The notes under the pieces: model-generated
What the model was told of the DNA's origin: nothing
Seen by the model: only the letters and a program-made list of their open reading frames with translations
Databases searched by the model: none
Assembly (NCBI GenBank): GCA_050115015.1
Contig: JASFRI010000287.1
Span: forward strand, 1-5,766
Length of the DNA stretch: 5,766 nt
Direction: 5' to 3'
DNA from: JASFRI01 sp050115015
Lineage (GTDB): Bacteria > Acidobacteriota > Polarisedimenticolia > CBDVAL01
Translations under genes and position numbers: made by a program
Part shown: positions 1 to 5,198 of the stretch, one piece after another
Numbering within the stretch: position 1 is the first letter of the stretch
Layout: each line of letters starts with the position of its first letter

Positions 1-705
1 GTTCGTCCGGGTGGTCAGCTCGGCCATTTCCTCCGGCGTGTTCCCCCAGACCTGAGGGATCAGCTCCTTGATCCGGCGCTGGGCCACGGGGCCGCCCTTC
101 AATAGGCCGGCGACGACGCGCTGCACCGTGGCGTCCAGCTCCTCGGGGGCGCACACGTGATCCACGAGACCCACGACGCGGGCCCGCTCGGCATCGATGC
201 GCTCCCCGGTGAGGAACAGGGAGCGCCCCACACCCTGGCTCAGGCGCCGCAGGACGAAGGGGGAGATCACCGCCGGGAGGATCCCCAGACGCACCTCCGA
301 CAGGCTGAACTTCGCGTCCGCGGCCGCGACCACGACGTCGCAGACCGACAGCAGGCCGACACCGCCTCCGAGCGCCACGCCCTGGATCCGGCAGACCACG
401 GGCTTGGGGATGCGGTCGAGGGCTCGCAGCATCGCCGCGAGCCGGTGGGAGTCGGCGTGGTTCTCCTCGAAGGTGTAGTCCACCATGCGGCGCATCCAGT
501 TGATGTCCGCGCCGGCGCAGAAGGACGGTCCTTCGCCGGAGAGGACCGCCACCCGGACGGCGCCGTCCTGCGCGATCTCCTGCGCCGCCCCGGCCAGTTC
601 GGCCACCAGGGCGTCGTCGAAGGCGTTGTGGACCTCGGGGCGGTTCAGGTGAAGGTGCGCGACGACGCCGTCGCGCTGGAGCTTCAGATGCTGGTATTCC
701 GTCAA
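1..705 (-). CDS. liuC: 3-methylglutaconyl-CoA hydratase (enoyl-CoA hydratase family), C-terminus cut off by window edge
   Basis: Crotonase-fold hydratase, expected to hydrate 3-methylglutaconyl-CoA to HMG-CoA in cytosolic leucine/isovalerate breakdown. 235 codons are visible; family members are about 260 aa, so some 25 residues are missing. Seen: the crotonase opening LNRPEVHNAF (20-29), the CoA/oxyanion-hole segment SFCAGADINWM (61-71), GVALGGGVGLLSVCD (109-123) and FSLSEVRLGILPAVISPFV (133-151). The ADxNWM and PAVISP signatures fit the LiuC branch better than generic enoyl-CoA hydratases. Of the two catalytic glutamates of classical crotonases, Glu137 is present while the other position is Gly117; as I recall this is usual in the LiuC branch. 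Start: the ATG at 710 runs at once into TGA, so the TTG at 705-703 is chosen, 7 nt after GGAGG. It lies 11 nt downstream of liuB, so the two are surely cotranscribed. The exact acyl-CoA substrate is inferred from subfamily and neighbour. Confidence 0.92.
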   Translation of the reverse strand, partial: MTEYQHLKLQRDGVVAHLHLNRPEVHNAFDDALVAELAGAAQEIAQDGAVRVAVLSGEGPSFCAGADINWMRRMVDYTFEENHADSHRLAAMLRALDRIPKPVVCRIQGVALGGGVGLLSVCDVVVAAADAKFSLSEVRLGILPAVISPFVLRRLSQGVGRSLFLTGERIDAERARVVGLVDHVCAPEELDATVQRVVAGLLKGGPVAQRRIKELIPQVWGNTPEEMAELTTRTN

Positions 706-712
706 GGCATGG

Positions 713-717
713 CCTCC
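713..717 (-). promoter_or_regulatory. Ribosome binding site of liuC, overlapping the liuB stop
   Basis: The minus strand reads TAGGAGG, where TAG is the liuB stop and GGAGG is a perfect Shine-Dalgarno core. The spacing is 7 nt to the TTG at 705 but only 2 nt to the ATG at 710, whose frame closes after two codons. This site decides the TTG start and suggests that ribosomes ending liuB reload directly on liuC. Confidence 0.75.
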
Positions 718-2324
718 TACATTCGGAAGATGCCCATCCGCGGCGGGTCCATGGGCGCGTTGTACGCGGCCGCCAGGCCCAGCCCGAGGGCGTCCCGCGT
801 CTCCACGGGATCGAGGATACCGTCGTCCCACAGCCTGGCCGTGGAGTAGTAGGGGTTCCCCTCGCGCTCGTACTTCTCGAGGATGGGCCGTTTGTACTCC
901 TCGAACTCCTCGTCGCTCATGCTGCCGCCACGCCGGGCGATCTGGTCCCGCTTGACCTGCGCGAGCACCAACGCGGCCTGCTCCCCACCCATCACCGAGA
1001 TCCGGGAGTTCGGCCACATCCAGAGCAGGCGCGGCTGGTAGCCGCGTCCGCACATGCCGTAGTTTCCCGCCCCGAAGGAGCCTCCGATGATCACGGTGAA
1101 GCGCGGAACCGTGGCGTTGGCCACCGCGTGCACCATCTTGGCGCCGTCCTTGGCGATCCCACCCTGCTCGTAGGCCTTTCCCACCATGAAGCCGGTGATG
1201 TTCTGGAGGAAGATCAGGGGCACGCGGCGGAGGTTGCACATGCTGACGAAGTGCGCGGCCTTGAGGGCGCTCTCCGAGAACAGCACGCCGTTGTTGGCCA
1301 GGATCCCGACGGGCATGCCGTGCAGCCGGGCGAAGCCGCACACCAGGGTCGTACCGTAGTTCTCCTTGAACTCGTGGAAGCGGCTGCCGTCGACGATGCG
1401 GGCGATCACCTCGCGGACGTCGTACGGACGCCGCACGTCGGCCGGGATGATGCCGTAGAGCTCCTCGGCATCGTAGAGGGGATCCTCGGGCTCCACCGCC
1501 CACTCGGGGAGCGGGCTCGAGGGGGGCAGGTTCTCCACGATGTTCCTCGCCAGGTGGAGGGCGTGAGCGTCGTCCAGGGCATAGTGATCGGCGACGCCGC
1601 TGTGCCGGGCATGGACGTCGGCTCCCCCGAGCTCCTCCGCCGAGACCTCCTCCCCGGTCGCGGCCTTCACCAGCGGCGGTCCCCCGAGGAAGATGGTGCC
1701 GGTCCCCTTGACGATCACGACCTCGTCGCTCATCGCGGGGACGTAGGCGCCGCCGGCGGTGCAGGAACCCAGCACGATCGCCACCTGGGGGATCGAGCCT
1801 GCCGACATGCGCGCCTGGTTGTAGAAGATCCTCCCGAAGTGATCCCGATCCGGAAAGACCTCGTCCTGGAGCGGCAGGAACGCACCTCCGGAGTCCACCA
1901 GGTAGACGCAGGGCAGCCGGTTCTCCAGCGCCACCTCCTGGGCCCGCAGGTGCTTCTTCACGGTCATCGGGTAGTACGTGCCGCCCTTCACCGTGGCGTC
2001 GTTCGCGATCACCATCACCTGCCGCCCGGAGACCCGGCCGACACCGGTCACGACCCCCGCCGCGGCGGCCTCGCCGTCGTACAGCCCGTGGGCCGCGAGC
2101 GCACTCAGCTCCAGGAAGGGCGTCCCCGGATCCAGCAGGCGCTCGATGCGCTCCCGCACGAAGAGCTTGTCCTGCTCCCGGTGCCGCGCCCGGGCCTTCT
2201 CTGGACCGCCGGCCCTCGCCGCCTTCACCAGCTCCCTGAGCTCGGCGACCAGCGCGGCGTTGTGCTCGAAGTTCCGGGCGTACTCCTCGCCGGAGGGGTC
2301 GATGTGGCTCTCGAGGGGGTCCAA
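717..2324 (-). CDS. liuB: Methylcrotonyl-CoA carboxylase carboxyltransferase (beta) subunit
   Basis: Transfers the carboxyl group from carboxybiotin to 3-methylcrotonyl-CoA, making 3-methylglutaconyl-CoA in leucine/isovalerate catabolism; works in a complex with the biotin-carrying alpha subunit. With the chosen start it is 535 aa, the usual length of bacterial MCC beta. Seen: N-terminal IDPSGEEYARN (8-18), GGTYYPMTVKKHLRAQE (114-130), DSGGAFLPLQDEVFPDRDHF (144-163), TAGGAYVPAMSDE (189-201), and the C-terminal GSFGAGNYGMCGRGYQPR (about 415-432) with WMWPNSRISVMGGEQA. The glycine-rich loops are the oxyanion-hole segments of the two crotonase-like halves. No in-frame ATG precedes the conserved region, so I choose the TTG at 2324-2322, 6 nt after GGAG. 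A second TTG at 2339 would add 5 residues, and the open frame continues upstream to 2741 only as a shadow over mpg. One oddity: Leu152 stands where an Arg is common (PRQ becomes PLQ). Confidence 0.96.
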   Translation of the reverse strand: MDPLESHIDPSGEEYARNFEHNAALVAELRELVKAARAGGPEKARARHREQDKLFVRERIERLLDPGTPFLELSALAAHGLYDGEAAAAGVVTGVGRVSGRQVMVIANDATVKGGTYYPMTVKKHLRAQEVALENRLPCVYLVDSGGAFLPLQDEVFPDRDHFGRIFYNQARMSAGSIPQVAIVLGSCTAGGAYVPAMSDEVVIVKGTGTIFLGGPPLVKAATGEEVSAEELGGADVHARHSGVADHYALDDAHALHLARNIVENLPPSSPLPEWAVEPEDPLYDAEELYGIIPADVRRPYDVREVIARIVDGSRFHEFKENYGTTLVCGFARLHGMPVGILANNGVLFSESALKAAHFVSMCNLRRVPLIFLQNITGFMVGKAYEQGGIAKDGAKMVHAVANATVPRFTVIIGGSFGAGNYGMCGRGYQPRLLWMWPNSRISVMGGEQAALVLAQVKRDQIARRGGSMSDEEFEEYKRPILEKYEREGNPYYSTARLWDDGILDPVETRDALGLGLAAAYNAPMDPPRMGIFRM

Positions 2325-2330
2325 TTCGTT

Positions 2331-2334
2331 CTCC
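2331..2334 (-). promoter_or_regulatory. Ribosome binding site of liuB (decides a TTG start)
   Basis: GGAG on the minus strand, followed by AACGAA and then TTG at 2324. The 6-nt spacing and the match of the resulting N-terminus to MCC beta proteins favour this start over the TTG at 2339, which has only a weak AGG before it. The ATG at 2365-2363 is out of frame. Confidence 0.6.
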
Positions 2335-2363
2335 GCCAAAGACCTGTACGCGTGAAGGCGACC

Positions 2364-2372
2364 ATGGTAGCA
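2364..2372 (-). promoter_or_regulatory. Probable extended -10 element of the liuBC promoter
   Basis: The minus strand reads TGCTACCAT: a TG extension plus a hexamer matching TATAAT at 4 of 6 positions. Transcription would start near 2357 and leave a leader of about 33 nt before liuB. No good -35 hexamer lies at 16-18 nt. The same TGCTAC core occurs before the osmC-like gene (5065-5073), which modestly supports it. No LiuR (MerR-type) operator could be recognised. Confidence 0.35.
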
Positions 2373-2407
2373 CTTCCCCGGGAGGGCCGGAAGCCCGTGG
2401 GAACCGG

Positions 2408-2416
2408 TGATAGGAT
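2408..2416 (+). promoter_or_regulatory. Possible extended -10 element of the mpg promoter
   Basis: The plus strand reads TGATAGGAT, a TG-extended hexamer matching TATAAT at 4 of 6, about 32 nt before the mpg start. It implies a leader of roughly 25 nt containing the Shine-Dalgarno GGAG at 2438-2441. No -35 match at 17 nt is convincing. It lies back-to-back with the proposed liuB promoter in a 123-nt intergenic region, so the two upstream regions overlap. Confidence 0.3.
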
Positions 2417-2447
2417 CCGGGTCGCTCCCCCCGATCCGGAGAACGCG

Positions 2448-3131
2448 ATGCCCCGGAACCAGCCCATCGTGGGTCCCGGCGGGCGCGGCCTCTCGTCGCG
2501 GCGCCTGCCACTGTCGTTCTACCTGCGCCCCGCGGTCACCGTGGCCCGGGACCTGATCGGGCGCGTGCTCGTGCACCGGGTTGACGGCACCCGGCTTGCC
2601 GGGCGGATCGTCGAGACCGAGGCCTACCAGGGTGTCCGTGACCGGGCGAGCCACGCCTCCCGGGGACGGACGCCCCGGACGGAGCCCATGTTCTGGCGCG
2701 GCGGGCATGCCTACGTCTATCTGGTCTACGGCATGTACCATTGCTTCAACGTCGTGACGGCCCGCGAGGGGGAGCCCCAGGCGGTGCTGATCCGCGCGGT
2801 GGAGCCGCTGGAAGGGGTGGACCGGATGCGGCGGAACTCCCCGCGGTGTCGCGCCGACGATCTGGGTCGGGGACCCGGCCGCCTGTGCCGTTCGATGAAG
2901 CTCGATCTATCCCGGGATCGTTCGAGTCTGCTGGGGAGGACCGTGTGGCTCGAGGAGGGAGCGCCCCTCCCGCGGTCCCGGGTGGCGCGGGGGGAGCGGA
3001 TCGGGGTCGACTACGCCGGCCCCTGGGCCCGCAAGCCGTGGCGCTTCGGATGGCGCGGCCATGGCGGGCTCTCGCGGGCTTTTCCGGCTCCGAAGCAGGA
3101 ACCGCTTGCGCGGCGCCCTCCCGGGACGTAA
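2448..3131 (+). CDS. mpg: DNA-3-methyladenine glycosylase (Mpg/AAG family)
   Basis: Monofunctional base-excision-repair glycosylase that flips out and removes alkylated or deaminated purines (3-methyladenine, 7-methylguanine, hypoxanthine), leaving an abasic site. 227 aa, normal for bacterial members. Seen: PLSFYLRPAVTVARDLIGRVLV (21-42), the active-site strand GRIVETEAY (52-60), ASH (67-69), GRTPRTEPMF (73-82), YVYLVYGMYHCFNVV (89-103), VLIRAVEP, GRGPGRLC, and a closing PWRF segment. By alignment from memory with human AAG, Glu58 is the water-activating residue (Glu125), and Tyr60, His69 and Tyr91 match the base-stacking pocket residues Tyr127, His136 and Tyr159. Start: ATG 6 nt after GGAG (2438-2441). 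The open frame runs far upstream antisense to liuB, but homology begins only near residue 20, so the long version is rejected. Divergent from liuB; no functional link to its neighbours is evident. Confidence 0.95.
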   Translation: MPRNQPIVGPGGRGLSSRRLPLSFYLRPAVTVARDLIGRVLVHRVDGTRLAGRIVETEAYQGVRDRASHASRGRTPRTEPMFWRGGHAYVYLVYGMYHCFNVVTAREGEPQAVLIRAVEPLEGVDRMRRNSPRCRADDLGRGPGRLCRSMKLDLSRDRSSLLGRTVWLEEGAPLPRSRVARGERIGVDYAGPWARKPWRFGWRGHGGLSRAFPAPKQEPLARRPPGT

Positions 3132-3134
3132 ACT
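3106..3134 (+). promoter_or_regulatory. Candidate sigma-70-type promoter for the cysteine-rich gene
   Basis: TTGCGC (3106-3111), a 17-nt spacer, then TAAACT (3129-3134). The hexamers match consensus at 3 of 6 and 4 of 6 with ideal spacing, and the -10 sits in a small AT-richer patch unusual for this DNA. It overlaps the last codons and stop of mpg. Transcription would start near 3141 and give a leader of about 220 nt before the ATG at 3361. Not proven; readthrough from mpg is an alternative source of transcript. Confidence 0.4.
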
Positions 3135-3360
3135 AGAAGGGCTGACCCCAGATCTCGCCTTCAGGACAGAACCGACGAGGAACGCACCCGGCGAGAGCGG
3201 AGCCCCCCCGCAGGCTCCCGAGCTTCGGCTTCTCACGTGGCGCCAGAATGCCGCCCGTGACTTGCAGTGCCTACCCGGTTCCCGGTCGTGAGCCCGTGCT
3301 GCACCGCAGCGGAGGGAGGCGTGCGACCCGAGGACCAATCAGGTTCGGAGGAGAAGAACG
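3132..3360 (+). other. Non-coding stretch of about 230 nt, probable 5' leader
   Basis: No reading frame here resembles a protein. Possible RNA structure: GGAGCC (3199-3204) pairs perfectly with GGCTCC (3213-3218) around an 8-nt C-rich loop, followed by a small AGC-TTCG-GCT hairpin (3221-3230). TGCAGTGC (3263-3270) can pair with GTGCTGCA (3296-3303), including two G-U pairs. Neither hairpin is followed by a T-run, so neither is a standard terminator for mpg. I could not match the stretch to a known riboswitch class. It ends in a strong Shine-Dalgarno GGAGG (3347-3351), 9 nt before the next gene. Confidence 0.4.
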
Positions 3361-3810
3361 ATGAAGTACCGTCACCACGGGTATCGTGACGACGACTACC
3401 GCCGCGAGCGGGAGCGCGACCGCGAACGGGACCGTCCGCGGCGCGGGCCCCGGGAGATCGCCACCCGGGAGGCCACCGTCGTCATCCGCTGCTGGCAGTG
3501 CGGAACCCATCAGGAGCCGGACGCCGGAGCCGGCTCGCTCGACAGCTGCACCCAGTGCAACGCCGACCTGCATTGCTGCCGCAACTGCAGGCACTTCGAC
3601 CCCGGCGCCCGCTTCCAGTGCCGGCAACCCATCGAGAAGGCCTACCGGGACAAGACCGTCCGGAACGACTGCGGCGTGTTCGAGCCGCGCCAGGTCCTCG
3701 ACTCGACGGGGCGCCGGGTCCGCAAGACGCCCCTCCGGAACGGCGCGGAGGTGCCCACCGAGACCGGCTCCGGGGATCCCCGGGAGGCCTTCGAGAAGCT
3801 CTTCAAGTAG
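3361..3810 (+). CDS. Cysteine-rich, probable two-zinc-site protein of unknown function
   Basis: 149 aa, predicted soluble and cytoplasmic: no signal peptide or membrane segment. Three parts are visible. Residues 1-37 are highly charged low-complexity sequence rich in RE/RD repeats. Residues 42-108 hold all nine cysteines: C44-x2-C47 and C63-x2-C66 form a typical zinc-ribbon pair, then C72, C73-x2-C76 with RNCRHFDPGARFQC (C87) and NDCGVFEP (C104) make a second likely metal site. Residues 110-149 form a polar linker ending in DPREAFEKLFK, probably a short amphipathic helix. The layout resembles uncharacterised bacterial proteins with a zinc ribbon followed by a CxxCxxFD...C...NxCxxF unit, known to me only as hypothetical. 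Good start: ATG after GGAGG at 9 nt. It may bind nucleic acid or protein through the Arg-rich tail, but no function can be assigned. Its stop is 3 nt from that of the convergent methyltransferase. Confidence 0.85.
   Translation: MKYRHHGYRDDDYRRERERDRERDRPRRGPREIATREATVVIRCWQCGTHQEPDAGAGSLDSCTQCNADLHCCRNCRHFDPGARFQCRQPIEKAYRDKTVRNDCGVFEPRQVLDSTGRRVRKTPLRNGAEVPTETGSGDPREAFEKLFK
3403..3440 (+). repeat. Short degenerate repeat coding for an Arg-Glu/Arg-Asp tract
   Basis: Alternating cgcgagcgg/gagcgcgac-like units encode RRERERDRERDRPR (about residues 14-27) of the cysteine-rich protein. The units are imperfect six-base repeats (Arg plus acidic residue) and may vary in copy number between relatives. 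The tract is a mixed-charge, probably disordered or single-helix segment. Confidence 0.5.
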
Positions 3811-3813
3811 CTC

Positions 3814-4635
3814 CTAGCCGCCGTCCCGGCGCCTCCCCTCCGCCCAGGCCCATGCATACCAGAGGGACGCGTCCGCCCTGCGCCCCCAGGCGCGCCAGGC
3901 CTCGATCCCCCGGTCGAGGTCCCCGGCGTCGACTAGGCCGTCGCCGAGAAGCGCGTCCCTGGCGCCCTCCAGGAGACCTGCGAAGTTCACGACGAGCGCG
4001 TCGAAGCGATCGTCCCCGGCACAGCCCCCGAAGAACAGCCAGTCGTTCGCCACCGGCTCCGCTCCGGCCTCGTACAGGAGTGCGACCATCCGGCGGCCGA
4101 TGTCGGGCTGACAGCCCCTTCGGTGAAAGAGCCCCATGTAGGCCGCCCAGAGCGTGGCGAACCCCGGCGGCTCCGGCCAGACCCGCAGCACGTCGTGGTC
4201 GTCATCCTCGAGCACGATCCGCCCTCCAGGACGCGCCGCCCGGACCATCTCCGCGACCACGGGGGCGGGGTCCCCGACGTGCTCCAGGAGGAAGCGGGCG
4301 TGGACGACGTCGAACGTTCCCCATTCCGCCTCCTCCAGCGGCATCCGGGCCGCATCCCCCGCGCGGAGGTCGAGCAGATCTGCCTCCCCGTCGACCCGCG
4401 CAAGACGCAGCGCCTCGTCCCGCTGTCTCGGGTCGGCCTCGACGGCGACCACCGGACGCCCGGCGGCACGTGCCATGGCCCGCCCGAGCTGGCCCAGCCC
4501 GCTCCCCACGTCGAGGATGCGCTCCCCCCCGGCCAGTCGCAGCCGCCGCAGGGAATCCAGGTTGAGCAGATCGTTCAGCCGTGAGAGCCTCGCCTGCTCC
4601 CCGGGCTCGGTGCCATGGATGTACCCGTCCGTCAT
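3814..4635 (-). CDS. Class I SAM-dependent methyltransferase, substrate unknown
   Basis: 273 aa cytosolic protein with a Rossmann methyltransferase domain (Methyltransf_11/25-like). Seen: N-terminal YIHGTEPGEQARLSRLNDLLN (5-25), SAM-binding motif I ILDVGSGLGQLG (40-51), the acidic residue after strand 2 in VVAVEADP (Glu66), motif II RAGDAARMPL (91-100), FDVVHARFLLEHVGDP (108-123) and RPGGRIVLEDDDHD (135-148). The C-terminal 120 residues are rich in Trp and Ala and should form the substrate lid; they show no diagnostic motif. The YIHGT...EQ...LN opening occurs, as I recall, in a family of bacterial methyltransferases annotated only generically. The start ATG overlaps the stop of the upstream OsmC-like gene (ATGA), so translation is probably coupled; no separate strong Shine-Dalgarno is present beyond GGGGCGG. 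Small-molecule methylation is a guess. It converges with the cysteine-rich gene with no room for a terminator between them. Confidence 0.9.
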   Translation of the reverse strand: MTDGYIHGTEPGEQARLSRLNDLLNLDSLRRLRLAGGERILDVGSGLGQLGRAMARAAGRPVVAVEADPRQRDEALRLARVDGEADLLDLRAGDAARMPLEEAEWGTFDVVHARFLLEHVGDPAPVVAEMVRAARPGGRIVLEDDDHDVLRVWPEPPGFATLWAAYMGLFHRRGCQPDIGRRMVALLYEAGAEPVANDWLFFGGCAGDDRFDALVVNFAGLLEGARDALLGDGLVDAGDLDRGIEAWRAWGRRADASLWYAWAWAEGRRRDGG

Positions 4636-5042
4636 GCGCCGCCCCAGCGGAAGGCAAGGTCCAGGTGGATGCGGGGATGGATGCTCAACGCGACGGGGCA
4701 GGTGCGGGCCGCCTCCTCCAGGTCCGGCCGCTCGGCGGGGTCGATGCGCGGCAGATCGAAGGTCACGCCGAGGCGCCCTACCCGGCGCCGCGGGTCCGCC
4801 ACCATCTCCTTTTTCACCCGCACCCGCGTCCCCGTCAGATCGATGCCGCGATCCCGGGACCGGATCCCGATGATCGTCATCATGCAGACCCCCAGCGACG
4901 TGGCGAGCAGGTCCGTCGGCGAGAACGACTCGCCCCGCCCCCGGTTGTCCACCGGCGCGTCCGTCGACAGCGGCGTGCCGGACGGGCCGTGGACCGCCCG
5001 ACAGTGAAGCTCCCCCTCGTACTCGATCGTCATCTCGACCAT
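4632..5042 (-). CDS. OsmC family protein (peroxiredoxin-like)
   Basis: 136 aa, typical of the small OsmC/YhfA-like branch. OsmC and Ohr proteins are homodimeric thiol peroxidases that reduce organic hydroperoxides through two conserved cysteines. Seen: TIEYEGELHCRAVHGPSG (5-22), GRGESFSPTDLLATSLGVCMMT with Cys53 at the start of the central helix, and TCPVALSIHP with Cys115. These match the peroxidatic and resolving cysteines, so the protein looks catalytically complete. Glu38 in GRGESFSP lies where OsmC proteins carry an active-site acid. Start: the ATG at 5042 has GGAGGG at 5057-5052, 9 nt upstream; an ATG three codons later (5033) is possible. The frame stays open upstream to 5402, but that part is shadow of the divergent gene. 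It is the first gene of a two-gene operon with the methyltransferase. Whether it acts on peroxides or is a redox-sensing or binding variant is not visible. Confidence 0.92.
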   Translation of the reverse strand: MVEMTIEYEGELHCRAVHGPSGTPLSTDAPVDNRGRGESFSPTDLLATSLGVCMMTIIGIRSRDRGIDLTGTRVRVKKEMVADPRRRVGRLGVTFDLPRIDPAERPDLEEAARTCPVALSIHPRIHLDLAFRWGGA

Positions 5043-5064
5043 GTGTCGGTGCCCTCCGGACCCG

Positions 5065-5073
5065 AGTGTAGCA
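5065..5073 (-). promoter_or_regulatory. Probable extended -10 element of the osmC-like/methyltransferase operon
   Basis: The minus strand reads TGCTACACT: a TG extension and a hexamer with 4 of 6 matches to TATAAT. Transcription would begin near 5058, so the leader would be only about 16 nt and would start at the Shine-Dalgarno GGAGG. It shares TGCTAC with the proposed liuB promoter. No -35 element is convincing. Confidence 0.4.
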
Positions 5074-5089
5074 GGGTTGCGAGGCGGCG

Positions 5090-5109
5090 GGTGGGTCATT
5101 CCACCCACC
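5090..5109. repeat. Inverted repeat in the divergent control region
   Basis: GGTGGG (5090-5095) and CCCACC (5104-5109) are perfect inverted 6-mers separated by 8 nt. The repeat lies just upstream of the proposed -10 of the osmC-like operon, roughly where the -35 region would be, so it could be a regulator-binding site. Six-base inverted repeats are not rare in GC-rich DNA, hence low confidence. Confidence 0.3.
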
Positions 5110-5121
5110 GAATCCGCCGTT

Positions 5122-5143
5122 CCGCGGGCAATCCCGCGGTTTT
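5122..5143 (+). promoter_or_regulatory. Perfect 7-bp hairpin followed by TTTT, between divergent promoters
   Basis: CCGCGGG (5122-5128), loop CAAT, CCCGCGG (5133-5139), then TTTT (5140-5143). As RNA read rightwards this is a compact all-G/C stem with a short U-run, the form of a weak intrinsic terminator. No plus-strand gene ends just before it. Because it lies just before the -35 of the secreted-protein promoter, the symmetric DNA could equally be an operator. Both roles are inference; the symmetry is directly visible. Confidence 0.45.
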
Positions 5144-5147
5144 GGCG

Positions 5148-5176
5148 TTGCCAGGGCAGGAGGATCGTGCCATCAT
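5148..5176 (+). promoter_or_regulatory. Candidate promoter of the secreted-protein gene
   Basis: TTGCCA (5148-5153; 5 of 6 to consensus), a 17-nt spacer, then CATCAT (5171-5176; 4 of 6) with a TG extension one base before it. This is the best promoter match in the window. Transcription would start near 5183, giving a leader of about 16 nt with GAGG (5190-5193) placed 5 nt before the ATG. Confidence 0.5.
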
Positions 5177-5198
5177 TGGGTGGACTCTCGAGGCTGCC

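Noticed and set aside
157..849. Plus-strand open frame opposite liuC
   Set aside because: The minus strand encodes a clear hydratase throughout; the opposing translation has no recognisable motif.
1128..2447. Long plus-strand open frame antisense to liuB, continuous with mpg (667 codons in total)
   Set aside because: Its codons lie exactly opposite those of liuB, a usual effect of GC-rich codon use. The translation is low-complexity His/Gly/Arg sequence with no domain, and Mpg homology starts only after 2448.
2325..2741. N-terminal extension of liuB over mpg on the minus strand
   Set aside because: It is the reverse shadow of mpg, would make the protein about 140 residues too long, and has no resemblance to MCC beta.
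3199..3218. Hairpin after mpg as an intrinsic terminator
   Set aside because: The 6-bp stem is perfect, but the loop is 8 nt and C-rich with no T-run after it; kept only as possible leader structure.
3240..3303. Riboswitch-like sequence (cyclic-di-GMP class considered because of the GTGCC/CCGGT wording)
   Set aside because: The conserved core bases and paired elements of the class could not be laid out.
3819..3832. Small CGCCG/CGGCG hairpin near the convergent stops as a bidirectional terminator
   Set aside because: It lies inside the last codons of the methyltransferase gene, is only 5 bp long and lacks T-runs; such stems are expected by chance in this DNA.
3498..4565. Plus-strand 355-codon frame over the cysteine-rich gene and opposite the methyltransferase
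   Set aside because: Arg/Pro-rich shadow with no domain; both real genes in the region are supported by motifs.
4615..5007. Plus-strand frame opposite the OsmC-like gene
   Set aside because: Arg/Ser-rich shadow; the minus strand carries the two OsmC cysteine motifs.
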